A DNA stretch of 64,000 nucleotides from Schistosoma mansoni. Its lineage: Eukaryota; Platyhelminthes; Trematoda; Strigeidida; Schistosomatidae. Below the pieces are notes generated by a model. The model worked only from the letters and a program-made list of their open reading frames with translations. It ran no database searches and was not told the origin of the DNA. The stretch lies in contig NW_017386087.1 of NCBI RefSeq assembly GCF_000237925.1, positions 62,001 through 126,000 on the forward strand. The letters run 5' to 3'. The position numbers and the translations under genes are program-made. Shown one piece after another: positions 48,480 through 60,446 of this stretch (positions within the stretch are counted from its first letter, which is position 1; each line of letters starts with the position of its first letter).

Positions 48480-50250
48480 AAAGCTCAGAATATTGTAACT
48501 TATTGTGACTTCCTTCTAGTCCATATTCTACCAGTATGAAATTCTATCATCACTTGTACTCAAACGTTTTTTCCTACTTATTATCTTACTCATAAGTTTT
48601 TCATCCCCTAACTCTTTCTTCATATTATTTGGTCGCCTACCCGTCCTTATCATCTCTAAACCACATATGGTCTGACCAGTATTTTATAACCTATACCATT
48701 AGTTAACTTCATAGCAGTGTGATATACTAAATAGGTGGTTAAACCATAATACAAAAGCCTTAGCTGTTTGATTTTCCTGTAACATGGAACTAGTAGTGAC
48801 AGTGTGTTTCAACAAGGTGTGCGGCGTAGAGCTTAAATCAGAACGATGTTCATATATATCGTAAACGTAAGAGAGCCTAGCAACACAAAAGGAGGGAGGA
48901 TGGCGTCACTGACCAGCAAGCGTCTGCAGGGCAGAACATTTTGTTTAATTATGGGTCTTTATCATAAGGTGTAATGTCACAAACAAGTGATAATTATGCA
49001 AATTTCTGTGCTTTTACTTCCTACTGAAGAATCCTAGTGCAAGCAAAACTGGACAATTACGTCAAATACGAGCTCACTCACGACTACAAAGTTTATAATA
49101 ATGAAAACGAGCTATAATGTTTTTAACAAAAATAAGGAAGAAAAGGTCAGTTGCCTAAGAAATCAATAAAAGGGAAATGAAGGTGAACAAAAAGGAAACT
49201 GCATGAAAAAACAGTGGATAAATAGTGGGGAAACGCTTTCTCATCTGTCAGTGGAGAAACAATCCAGATTTTGCATTTCTTGTCACTCCGTTTCAAATGT
49301 CTCGGTATTGTCTACCTTTCGCCTAAATACACGCCAAAACGTCAACATTCATCTACATTTTAAATCCACCTTTTGTCTAACACAGATCTCTCCTTTGTTC
49401 GCCGTTATTTCCATAACAAACCACACGACAACTGCACTCGACAACATTTAGAAACGGTACATGTTCAAAGAAATCAAATGATATTCAAACACCATTTTCC
49501 GTACCAAAATTTTAAAACACACATAATTCTTAACTTTCAGCTACTTTGGTTCCTTTCCATTCGTGCATTACTTTATTCATTCAACGCCGTACTGTGGCTT
49601 ATTTTCTTTAACCTGATGATATACCACTGCCTATAAATTGAACTAATAAAAGAGATGGATTCCAAGTAGTCATGCCGCAATTTTTCCATCACAAATGATT
49701 GAATTTCACTAATCATGAACACTGTCCGTCCTACCTCTCGCTATTTCCTTCTCTTTTTCAGCACCCTCATAGTATACCGTTGAAGGCATTTGTGGAAATT
49801 ATGGCTATTTCCCATGCCATCGCATTACCTCTGGAATTTATTTGGAATTGCTATTGGGAAGCATGGTTTAGTACGTTCAAGTTGATGTCTCTGTATGACT
49901 AGTCTGAACTTTAATGCCATTCATTTTCGCTACTTGTCACAACTCAATCCCACGAAGCTCGCCAACTCTCATATTAGACATTAGGGCCGCACTAACATTA
50001 TCATTCGAATGTATGAAGATCTATCTCCTGTTTATATTATTCACGTGTCTTATAACATATCAAAATAATTGGCTAAATTAATAAAGTGAAGCCTGTAGTA
50101 TTTGCAACAACTTGATCTTGAATGTAAAACGGCATGCCTCACGTAACATATTGTTATCTGGGAACATATTACATTAACAGGGAAACAGGCCTTAATTATT
50201 TGGAGGTCGAAGACCAAAATGGGATAAGTGTCTATCGATTCAGAAGAATC
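48480..50250 (+). repeat. Long dispersed repeat, copy B
   Basis: Collinear with 45425-46790 (see that entry). The best block is 48690-48945. No LINE coding region precedes it, which would fit a 5'-truncated copy if the repeat is a LINE 3' region. Confidence 0.6.
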
Positions 50251-50488
50251 AAGAGAAACGCGAATTGTTTGAATCTTCATATAGCTCTATCACAATAGCC
50301 TTTGTTTATTTAGTGCTCTTTTTTTGTTGTTACTGAATGCCGAGTTTCAGTTCTGTGTTTAAGCGCCTGAAAATGTTTGTGATAGGGTGCCTTGGAAAAG
50401 TCGCGAAACTAACGTAAGGTAGAAAATACGAGTCTAAGTAGCAAAAAACATGGGAGGACAACCTTGAAATCATTGAATGGTTGGCTTA

Positions 50489-50710
50489 TTACCAATCGGT
50501 AGCTTCAGAATTCACCTTTAGTAAATTACGAGCTTGTGTATGGCAATTTTTTGTATCCTCTAGCAATAATTGTTTCATTGGCTCATTGGTAATTATATTG
50601 ATCATCGGATCAAGGGAAATGTCCATCTTTTGTTCCTGAAATTCAAACTGCATACCGAGTAGCAACACTGTGTCCGTGGTAACATCTGTCTGAGCCTTAC
50701 ACCTTGTCAA
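50489..50710 (-). CDS. Coding-like frame, unassigned (possible exon)
   Basis: A 73-codon minus-strand frame with balanced charged and hydrophobic residues (KMDISLDPMINIITNEPMKQ, LLLEDTKNCHTQARNLL) and no low-complexity bias. It starts without ATG, just after a TTGACAAG that could be an acceptor. The function is unknown, and it could be a pseudogene or chance. Confidence 0.22.
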   Translation of the reverse strand: MTRCKAQTDVTTDTVLLLGMQFEFQEQKMDISLDPMINIITNEPMKQLLLEDTKNCHTQARNLLKVNSEATDW

Positions 50711-50849
50711 TTAGTCATGTCCGATTACCAAACCCGAGCCAGACTCTTCTCCACAGCACGTAAGGATTGCTTCATTCGCCTTTCCTTTTCATATAATTTC
50801 AATTACCCTCACTATTTCCACAACAGCGCTGTATGCTTATCGAGACTTG

Positions 50850-51417
50850 ATGTTTGTATCCTTTGATGCGTGCCTACTTCATTGCGCGTGTGGAAAAGAG
50901 AGTTCAGGCTACCCCAGTGTCACTCAGTCCTGCGACTGGTTCCCCATGAACGAAAATACCATCAGTGGATAACTCACTACTCATATGTATTGTGTCCGCA
51001 GGAAGTCTTCGACCGACTCGGGACCATTCTTCATAACCCACTTTCATACTGCATTATTTAACAACCTTTCGGTAGACTGGAATATGGTGGATTTCCATAC
51101 TGGCGTTAGATATTTGTGCCGAAGCACCGACGGAGCTAATTCCTTCAAGAGCCATATTTATTCTTCACAATTTTCTTCGTCTCTCATCTTGGAGCTGTGA
51201 AACAGTAATCAGAGTTCAACGATATGAAGCTGAGGAGAGAATGAAATTTTCATTCTTCGAAAAAGTTTTTTTCATTTCAGTATGGTCAGTCGTGTCCACA
51301 TTGGCCGTCTTTAGTCATTTCAACGCTTCTAAAGGGAGAATACATATTAAGGCATCTGCTTGCTGATGCCGAGAAAACTGTTTTAGAGGACGTTTGCACT
51401 GGTCTTCCAGAAGAGTA
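50850..51417 (+). pseudogene. Coding-like remnants, unassigned
   Basis: Overlapping plus-strand frames include VLCPQEVFDRLGTILHNP (about 50978-51032) and FNNLSVDWNMVDFHTGVRYL (about 51058-51117). A third segment, after a good acceptor (TTTTTTCATTTCAG, about 51281), reads YGQSCPHWPSLVIS, later LLADAEKTVLEDVC, and then a stop at about 51417. The first two frames overlap and are interrupted, suggesting a decayed gene or retrocopy. No family is recognised. Confidence 0.25.
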
Positions 51418-51915
51418 AATGATTGACCAGGGATATAATTTTCAGTGGATTTTTTTACCCGTTTGAAAGTCACTTTGAGTCACGTCAACGTGTAGGTTCC
51501 AAAAATCGTCTGAGGCATGTGGACTTCTATCATTACAATATCGACTATGCACATCTGTTGATGCGTTAATTTTATAGCATTGCCTTCTATAAAACAAAGG
51601 TGCGATATAGACGACTGCTTCACTGGTCTTATAGTTATATCATTTACTTTGTCCCATGAGATCCACCTGCGGCACAGGCAGGCTCTTCACGCCTTTAACA
51701 GTTTTCTTAAGAAAAAGTGAGAATAGGAAGTCACAATTTAGGATTGCTATGTATACGCAGTGATAATGATTTGCATCTAGGCCTAGAAAACATAGCCAGT
51801 TCAATGCAAGTTTCGATTAACATCCAGCTACGACCCAACTGGACGTTCAGTCGCGTCCACACCTCATCTTCACATGTTAATTAGTGTATTTTTGAGTTTA
51901 ATATAATATTTCAGG

Positions 51916-52188
51916 ATGAACAACTATGAACGCAGAAGCAGAATCATTTTATTCTGTGTTCTTAGTTATTCATGTTATTCTGTCGCGTTGATTATTCTTG
52001 CCCTAGTTAAAAAAGAGTTGATATTTCCGTCATGTATGTATGATGCCGTTGTTGAAAACGGTTTACATAACTTGAATTGTGGCCAGCGGTTAAGAATAGA
52101 ACATTTCTGTATTTTTAGTGATGAAACTTATTGCCTATATATGCTTCCAAATTTATATGAGAATGAATGTGGCGTGGTTGTCAAATGA
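51916..52188 (+). CDS. Hypothetical small membrane or secreted protein
   Basis: A 90-codon frame starting with ATG one base after a strong acceptor-like TAATATTTCAG. Residues 9-30 are hydrophobic (RIILFCVLSYSCYSVALIIL), like a signal anchor, and six Cys follow or overlap (SCMYD, LNCGQ, HFCIF, TYCLY, ENECG). It could be a terminal exon or a stand-alone small gene. It is not recognised; the assignment rests only on composition and the acceptor. Confidence 0.3.
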   Translation: MNNYERRSRIILFCVLSYSCYSVALIILALVKKELIFPSCMYDAVVENGLHNLNCGQRLRIEHFCIFSDETYCLYMLPNLYENECGVVVK

Positions 52189-52959
52189 ACTTAGTTTTGA
52201 TAAGAAGTGTTGTACACTACGAACTGGATTAAAAATCGGACTTTTGATGCCAAGTACAAACTAGAGCAATTTGTAACTAGTAGTAACTGCGGAGATTAGT
52301 CAAGACGCTCAAACTCTAGCCCAGTCAAAATATAAAGTGTTCAGGGGATGTAATTTATTTTCTATTAATGCCGGAATAGGTCATGTGCCGTTTGTCCAAA
52401 AGGTGATATTTAACATTGCAGAAATATCAACAGCAAAATTATTATGGATTGTGAACATAGTTGCTCGTCACAAAACCAGACGTTGCAAGTCCTGAAAGTG
52501 TGCTCTGGTTCACAATCAAAAACTGCACAATTTCAATCAGTTCAAGCAATACAATCAAAAGTGGTAACCATCTCATCTAGAATCAGAAGGTCTACAGGTT
52601 GAACGTATGAAGGAATCAAGAAAGTAAAGCCACAAGTTCCATTAAAAACGCAGTTACTTAAGGAGATTTTCACACAAGTCCATAAAAATGTTCAAAAACT
52701 TTCTTACGCACGACGGAACGTCTGTTAATGGGCTTGTGGTTATTCAAGTTGAGGTACCAATTGAACGGCATGAGAGTTATGGAGCATGAAGAAAATAATT
52801 AAGTGATTAGTCACAATGTCTTTGAACGTGCAAAAAGAAACCAACCGTTGTTTGTTCCGTCTATATCACGGAGTTTGATTTAGCATAATTGAAAGTATAA
52901 CTAAATTTCTGCCGTATCATATTCCTTCAAAATATCGTCTTACTAACTTCATAATTACT
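52189..52959. other. Intergenic, nothing recognised
   Basis: No frame of note and no repeat match seen. Confidence 0.4.
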
Positions 52960-54195
52960 CCTGTTACCCCTAATGGAGGAGAATACGCCGCTCAACAGCA
53001 CTCTCCATTCAACCCTGTCCTGTCAATCCTCTCCAGTTGTTATTCATCGTTTTCACACCTGCTTCTTTTTCCCGGCGTAATGTGTTCTTTCGCCTTCCTC
53101 TTTTCTGCTTCCCTTCAGGATTCCAAGTTAAGGCTTGCCTCGTGATGCAGTCTGGTGATTTTCGTAATGCACGTCCTATTCACTTCCAAATTTTTTCCTA
53201 ATTTCCTCTTCAAATGGAAGCTGGTTTCTCTCCTCCCACAGAAGGCTATTACTGGTGGTATCCGACCAATGGATGTTTAGTACCTTGCGTAGACAACTGT
53301 TTGTAAATATTTGTAGCCTTTTGACGATAGTCGTAGTAGTTCCCCCTGTTTCAGCTCCGTACAGTAGGACCGTCTTGACGTTCGTATTGAAGATTCTCAC
53401 TTTGAAATTAGATGACAGTTGTTTTAAGTTTCATATGCTCTTCAGTTGTGGGAATGCGGCCCTTGCTTTGCCAATCCTCGTCTTCACGTCTGTGTATGTT
53501 GAGGCCTATTGATGCAGAGACTGCAGCTACACTAACTGTCTTCATCCGCATTTGTTCATATGTATGAGATAGGAGGGGTAGATCATGATTGAAGTCCAAA
53601 TCGTATAATTGATTCCAAACTGTTCATTGCATTCCGTGCTTCCCGTCAGCTGTCAAGGTTTTCACAATCCAGTCAATCGCCAGAAGAAAGAGAAACGGAG
53701 AGAGTAGACAGCATTGTCTGACTCCGGTCCTTACTTGGAATGCATCTGTCAGCTGTCCTCCATGCACGACCTTTCACTTGAGTCGATGTATAGTGACGAA
53801 TTCCACTCAACTGATTGTTCCACGATGATCCGTAGTGTCTCAATTTGATCTGTGCACAACCGGTCCTTAAGGAATCCTACCTGTTGTTCCAGTTGCCCAG
53901 TGTTTCTTTAGCTTCAGTTTCATCTTGGCCACAACCAGGTGTTGATCTGAAGTTATGTCAACTCTTCTGGTTCTCACATCTTCCATTGTCCTTCGGAATT
54001 TTTCGTTGATACAAATATGATCTATCTGGTACTCTGTGGTGTGGTCCGGCGAGACCCATGTAGCTTTGCGTATGCATTTGTGTGGAAATATTGTGCCGCC
54101 TATAACGAATTTGTTGAATGCACGTGGATTTGCAAATCTCTCACCTTTTTCTTTCTCGCTCCCAGTCCATGTCGTTTCATGATGTGGTGATGGTG
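52960..54195 (-). mobile_element. RTE-type LINE (SR2-like), multiply deleted
   Basis: Minus strand, 5' side first. Mid-endonuclease sequence at 54195-53900 (MKRHGLGARKKK near 54180) jumps to an RT block (about 53880-53790, CTDQIETLRIIVEQSVEWNS). A second jump reaches VVHGGQLTDA and the palm region (LYDLDFNHDLPLLSHTYEQM at about 53560-53620). A third reaches the C-terminal block MRIFNTNVKTVLLYGAETGG (53400 down). At least three internal deletions; dead. Confidence 0.8.
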
Positions 54196-55768
54196 TGCCC
54201 GATGATGTGCAATCACATATTGATATATCCAGGCTAAGTGGTGAAAATTTTAAGTGCTACAAACTGTCTCCAAAATTGTAACTATGCCGTTGGTCATTAT
54301 AAGTATTGGTAATACTATTAACTATAGAGTTTAAAGTTCTGTAGGATTTCATAGTACTTTGTGCAAAATTATTCCTATTTAAAATTATTTTCGGAAACAG
54401 TATGCTGTTCGGCAGACTCTTGTATTAACGCCAGTAACACACTTATTGCACAGTGCTCAGTCTCGTAAAATATGAAGACAATTCATTATGGTTGACAAAA
54501 ACGGAGATTTCGAGACTCAGAAATTCCATTCACAGAATGGTAGTGGAGAACGGAGTTATGGTCGAGGAGATTTCCTTTTCTGTCTAAGAGACTTTGTGTG
54601 TTAGGTACTTTAGTAACTGCATATATTATTTCTAATTGTATCACGTTACAATAATATTTCATCTCTAACATGGTAAGGACGTCGGCTTGCTCTTAACTAA
54701 CTGCGATGAGTAGAAGTATTTACTTTGATATACGGACTAAGAATCCCAGAAATAACGCACTTTAGACCAAACAACTAGGTGAACACCAACGAACGTATTG
54801 TATTTAGAATTCATATAATCAGGCAGACATCAAGTATAAAGGAATCATTAGTTCATATAAACACCACACTGACTTGGACCTCTATGGACACATAGCAATG
54901 GTTCGATATTCAGTCTCCGAAAATGTCAAATGGTAATATTCCAAGGTAAGGGGGAGCATTATGTAGACTACTTCCTTCGTGGTCACCATCTCTCAGTAAT
55001 CTAGATGCTTTGCGACGGAAGACAGTTTTCGATGAAAAGCCAAGATATTAACGACAACTATTAGCAAAATGCATCCAAAATCCACATTATCTTTCACCTT
55101 ATCTGAAACTAACTGGATATATTGACTTCATATGGCTGAACAGGAGATAGGATGCGTGTTGCGCATCAATCCTCAATAGGCACCATGTGTGCATACTGAT
55201 ACACAGTATCGACCTGCCTATTTTTTTGTGTGAATGCTGCATGTTAAAGAATGAATTAAACTGGGGATTTCTCCTCAGGCTCTAACTTTCACTTTATTCT
55301 ATGGAGCACTGACTGACTAAATGAATGGGGGAATTCTCGAAAATGTTAGATATTGTGCACTTATTGGAATCGAAAAAAGATGATTATTACCAGATCTACA
55401 CAAGATCCTTGTTTCGTACCTCACATCGATTCGTGAAAACCTCCAATCCTGACAAGTATTACTAAATCCTGACAATCCAGCTTAGATCTAGTTAAGATCG
55501 CTCAAGGTCAATATTGCAATCTATCAAGGTTATCCAACGGGCATCATAATGTTAGTCATGAGGAATGTTGGTTTGAGCTCAATATTTTGACGAGAATTTC
55601 TATTGAATTTCTATTGAGTTGTTATCTGTAGACCTGGCATTGTGTTCTGATAGTATTTCTGTTGTCATATGGAATGTACTTAAAACATCTTTTGTAAGTA
55701 GTGATATGTCTCATTTACATTTTACAATTTTGCCAGTTCCAATCTTCAGATATCTATAGATAAATAAT
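54196..55768. other. AT-rich intergenic DNA, nothing recognised
   Basis: No splice-bounded frame or repeat match identified over 1.6 kb. The missing first exon of the NDUFAF6 homologue could lie here or upstream, but I could not find it. Confidence 0.4.
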
Positions 55769-56512
55769 TTTTTCTCATTCAGATTTGTGTAGTAGGGATA
55801 GAAGGCCATAGAAGGTCCAGGCGGGACCGCGGGTACTAGCACTTTCCTTATGTTGTACCTATCAACCTTTGTATCCCCATAGTGCATGTAGACACTTCGC
55901 TGCGTTGATAAGCATCAGCCACTCTTTAGACCAGTTAATCACATTATTTAAGTCTGCCTGAAGAGCGTATGTGTCTGTGTCTCCAGTTATTACTCGCCAG
56001 ATTTCTACATCGTCAGCGTATAATAACATTCGGGACTGTACTATACTTGGAGATCATTTGCATGCAGTATAATAAGTAGAAGACAGGGCGAAACTTTGAG
56101 GTACTCCACTAAGTACTGATCTCCAGGTGGAGCACTTCGGATTTATTCTTACTATCTGTCTACGACCTACCAGAAAATCCTTAAGCCATTTTAAAAGAGG
56201 TCCGGCAGTACCAAGATTTTCTAACTTCAGTAGCAGTCTATTTGTTGGCACCTTGTCAAAAGCCTTACTGAAGTCTATGTAGACAACATCTGCTGAGTTT
56301 CCGTTGTCTAGCGCCTTTATCCAAAATTCCCTTGCTATAAGGAGCTTTGTTGTACAAGATAAACTCTTTCTAAAACCATGTTGTTCGCTGTTTAATAGGT
56401 TATTGGTTTCCATAGAAGTCATTATGGTCTGTTTGGCTATTCTTTCCAATATTTTAAGTAGATTCTGTGAAAATTTCCGGGTTTTTCCTAAAGTCGTATG
56501 AAAATTCATATT
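55769..56512 (-). mobile_element. CR1-like LINE, RT fragment
   Basis: The minus-strand frame at 56509-56054 carries SEQHGFRKSLSCTTKLL, VVYIDFSKAFDKVP and SVLSGVPQS (RT motifs 2-4). After a shift near 56050 the palm motif MLLYADDVEIW and the block NNVINWSKEWLMLINAAKC follow (about 56040-55890). It differs in sequence from the CR1-like element at 39626-45372. The endonuclease, thumb and 3' end are missing. Dead. Confidence 0.85.
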
Positions 56513-56861
56513 TTAATCTAAAGTCCAGCAAGATATTGGGAAAAACCCAGAATTTTCTCAAAAGTATTGAGAATTTAGCTAAAATAACTTGAAACTTTGG
56601 GGGAAACCCCCAGACCAAGGGAGGTTTGGTCACAGTTCACTAAAACCTTTTGTTGCAGCTTCCCCATAACTGATAAAATTCCCCCTAAAATTAAAAGGTT
56701 GGGGATCTACTCACAAATCTTGATCAAGCTTAGTTGCATTATAATTTTACTTTCAACTCATCCATGTATACACAAAGCACACTAGAAGTGTTTAAAAGTC
56801 ATGCTTAAGTATTTACAAGTCTATTAAGTGTTGATTACTACTTATGTATCGTATTTATCAT

Positions 56862-57394
56862 TATTTTATTTGAACACATAAATATTGGTACAAGGGGGCA
56901 ACAAATATATATGCGCCACACAAAAATATGGTCATTTAGTTTAGTAGAAATCGTCATTTCATTTATTTGTGTGTGGACTGTGATACTGTCTGGGTGCCCA
57001 GACAGAAGTAAGTGGTTTTTTAGGGGACCACACCCGGAGCCTTTGACCTTAAGATCTGATCCACAAGGCAGTGGAGCTTCGTCAGGAGATGCAGTCCCAT
57101 GGTAGCTGGTAACCAACGATTGATTCATACGCCATATGTTCCTTCAGGATGCTGGAGCCCATGTGCACCATTGGTTTGGAACCAGGGTTTTCCAACTCCC
57201 CTAGGTGGACTTTTCGTGTCCACCAACCCGGTTAAAGTGCTGGACATTCGCTTTTCGTCCTCTCAATTTCGTAAACAACAGTAGTGCCACGAGAAGGCAG
57301 TGAGTAGAACTTCCCTTGCAGAGGTTATATACGCGTGACCATGTGAGAGCATTTCGAGGGGGAGAGCGGACTCTCCCCACTCTCGGCCGTACCA
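56862..57394 (-). repeat. ~510-bp TTTA-tailed repeat, full copy next to a LINE
   Basis: Full copy with tail at 56862. Near its minus-strand 5' start (57394, TGGTACGGCCGAGAG) the sequence GGGGAGAG-TCCG-CTCTCCCC forms a perfect 8-bp stem. It abuts, on the opposite strand, the 5' end of the LINE starting at 57395. Confidence 0.78.
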
Positions 57395-59726
57395 AACGAT
57401 CTCCAGTCACCGTCTGGTCGGAAGTGAATGCTGAATACTGAACCAGTCTTTTTTGAAACCACGTACACCGTTCAAACTGGCTTCCTTCAACGTTCGCACA
57501 CTAATGCAGATCAGACAACAGATAGGGCTGGCTATGTCTTTAAGAAGTTTTAATATTGACGTTTTTTGCCTATCCAAGACCCATATTCAAGACTCTAGTG
57601 AAGTACTACAAATTCGCTCTCCATCTGTCGCTTCGAAAAGCTTGTTTCACGTGCGTTTATTCGGGGACTCTGTGGCATCCTCGTCTCGTCTTGCTGGCGT
57701 TGGTGTTGTACTAAGCGCTAGAGCTGAGGCAGCACTAATCGATTGGATCCCCATTTACAGTCGGTTATGTGCTGTTAGATTAGAAAGCTCCATCAAAGTG
57801 AGAAGAAATCGGCGTGAGAAACGATGTCTTTTTGTCATCTCCGCCTATGTCCCGACAGATTGCTGCCCGGATGCAATCAAGGATGAGTTTTACCACCGGT
57901 TAACAGTTCTTTTCCAGAAAGTGCGTTTGGCAGATATTTTAGTACTAGCTGGAGACTTGAATACACAAGTCGGGCGTCTAGGCTTAGAAGAGAGTCGCTT
58001 AGGTGGCCGGTGGGGACTTGTTGGTCTCAGGACAGATAACGGGGACCGTCTACTGCAACTATGTACAGACTACAACTTGTTTCTGGCTAGCACTAACTTC
58101 CGGCATAGTCATCGCCGGTGTGCCACCTGGCGTCCTCCCTCTGCATCCCAAGCCTGGACTCAGATTGATCACGTCAGCTACCGCTGGCGTGGTTGTGTAC
58201 AAGACTGCCGCTCATTTTGGAGTACCTATCTGGAGTCTGATCATGCCCTGGTCTGCACCAATCTTACCTTACTTTTCAGTGGCTGGAGAATTGACCGCCA
58301 CCAACGGATTTATGTCAGCGAATTGGTTGCAGATTCTGTTGCAACTAAACATCAAATCGTATTAGGTTCAAGGCTAGTTGCCATTCCACTGGAAAGTATA
58401 GATGAGCATTGGTTGCAACTGCATGACGCCATGAAAATGGCGAGTAAAGTCGCTTACGGCTTCGCGAAACGTCCCGCTTATAAGAACTGGGTTTCTTCTG
58501 GCTCCTTACAACTCATTGAAGCCCGTCGGTTTACTCCGAGTGACCGTGAGTTTGACCACAAACTAAGGCTGTTACGCAACAAAATTGGGCAAAGCTTGCG
58601 TAAGGACCAAGAAGCCTGGTGGTCGGAGCGTGCTAATGAGATGGAAGCAGCAGCTGCATCTGGTAACTGCCGGAAGCTCTTCCAACTCATCCGAGCCACT
58701 GGCAGCAATAATTATGGTGTGAGTGAAACAATCTGTGAGGATGACGGGATGCTAATCACCAACATCTGTCGACGTCTTGGACGATGAGCGGAATTCTTTG
58801 AAGGGCAGTTCAACTGGCCTGCTGCTCCGGGAACATCGACCAGATTGTCCTGCCCTCCATGGCCGGTGAAAACTAATCCACCAAATGAGGTGAAAGTCCG
58901 CAAGAAACTCCAACTCTTGAAACGCTACAAATCACCGGGCCCAGATAATTGTCCTCTGGCTCCTTTTAAAGATGATGGTGACTTTCTGGCTAAGGAATTG
59001 ACTGAGTTGTTTACAAAGGTCTGGGAGCTAGAGCGTTCCAACATCATGGAATGATTCGATAGTCGTCCCTATCTTTAAAAAGGGTTCACGTCGTTCCTGT
59101 GACAACTATCGGGGGATAAGTCTACTTCCGATTGCGTCCAAAATATTGGCTTCTGTCATTCTTCGTAGGTTGTTTAAAACTTGAGAAAGGTTGACTCGCA
59201 AGGAGCAGGCTGGTTTTCGTTCTGGTCGAGGATGTTTGACGACCCTCTGTGTTCGATCATCGTTGTCTCCGAAGGATTGCTGACATCCAGTGGCAACACC
59301 ATGTTAGTAATGCAGAGGTTCGGCATCGTGTGTTCGGGCGCAGAGACGATAATCCAATTGATGTCACTATCTTGAAACACCGACTTCGTTGGTTTGGACA
59401 TGTTCTACGAATATCGTCCCAGAGAATTCGATGTCTTGCATTATTCGCCGACTCTGGGACTGGTTGGAAAAAGTGGAGAGGTGGTCAGTGTATGACATGG
59501 TGTCGTGGCATGAAAGAAAACTGCAAAGGGATAGCTTCTGTTGGTCCTTTTTGACTCCCTGGCTGGGGTCCAAGAGATGGTGCAACACGGTGGCTAGAGA
59601 CGTTATCAGATATGGATCATAATAGAAGCCAGTGGAGCTCTTGCTGTAACCTTCTTTTACTTTCTTCATAAAGAGTGGTCAAAACTTCCTCAACTGAAAG
59701 AGATCTAGTTGTACATGTCAGTTTCC

Positions 59727-59767
<41 letters not shown>

Positions 59768-59768
59768 T
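57395..59768 (+). mobile_element. Second RTE-type LINE family, 5'-complete copy with RT core deleted
   Basis: A 58-base leader is followed by a 444-codon frame (57453-58787) coding for an AP-endonuclease. Motifs are LASFNVRTLMQI, SKTHIQDSS, LFVISAYVPTD, LVLAGDLNTQVGRL and TQIDHVSY with SDHALV. A linker with WWSERANEMEAAAASGN follows. After the stop, RT motif 1 (KSPGPDNCP, about 58931-58957), DNYRGISLLPIASK (about 59102) and QAGFRSGRG (about 59206) appear. The sequence then jumps to the C-terminal block (RCLRRIADIQWQHHVSNAEV, LKHRLRWFGHVLR, from about 59255). The catalytic palm is absent. It ends in a (TA)n tail. The endonuclease frame is intact; the element cannot reverse transcribe. Confidence 0.88.
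59730..59765. repeat. (TA)n microsatellite at a LINE 3' end
   Basis: About 18 TA units follow the LINE's last recognisable sequence, consistent with a simple-repeat tail of this family. Confidence 0.9.
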
Positions 59769-60346
59769 CTCGATTGTAAAACTCAAGGTAAATTTGTATT
59801 TTGTCAAGTTACACTACTGGTAGAGAAGAAAAATCAACTAGCAGTCATAACGATCAATAGAAGTACAATAACACATGGTACAATAGAATGTTCGATGGAT
59901 ATAAGCCACTCTAAGGGATTCCAAGCTATGACCTCATCCACTAGTGTTAGACTCGGTGTATGACACAAGCTGGTTTTTTTACCAAATCAGGTACAGAAAA
60001 AAGCCGCAAGCAACATCTTTACGGTCTAACTAAGTATATAAAGAACTGTTCAAATTTCTGACAGTCCTGATGTGTTGTAATTACTTGATAGTTTATTCAT
60101 ACCCAGCTATAAATTGGAAATTGTGCTTTTCCGTTTTTCAAGTCAGTTATGTTTTTAAAATGAATGGTTATTTTTGCTGGCAAAATGTACATTTTAGTTA
60201 TTCAATCAATTTCATGTCCTTAATCCAGCTTGTTTATTTTTATGAATGCTTCATCCTTCCAGGATTCGTTTTATGAATGCAAAAACAAAACCTTATTGTC
60301 TCAGTATTGTTCAGTATGTCAATTAATTCTGTCGTTATGATCTTAG
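59769..60346. other. AT-rich stretch upstream of NDUFAF6 exons; no exon identified
   Basis: The preceding NDUFAF6 exon must end in phase 2 to join 60347. No such segment with family similarity was found here. The reading frame at 60070-60276 is hydrophobic and unmatched. Confidence 0.4.
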
Positions 60347-60446
60347 GAAGTATGATTACGAAAACTATCTGTGTTCACTGTTGCTACCTGGTTCAAGACG
60401 TAACTTTGCTTTGGCCTTAAGAGCTTTCAACGTAGAACTAGCTCAA
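60347..60446 (+). CDS. NDUFAF6: NDUFAF6 homologue, exon a
   Basis: After ATGATCTTAG, one leading base and then 33 codons: [18 protein letters not shown] and [13 protein letters not shown]. This is the first conserved block of the family. The donor is GTATTG, phase 0. Confidence 0.88.

Noticed and set aside
59709-59963. 84-codon frame beginning in the (TA)n tract
   Set aside because: Created by the microsatellite reading as Ile-Tyr repeats.
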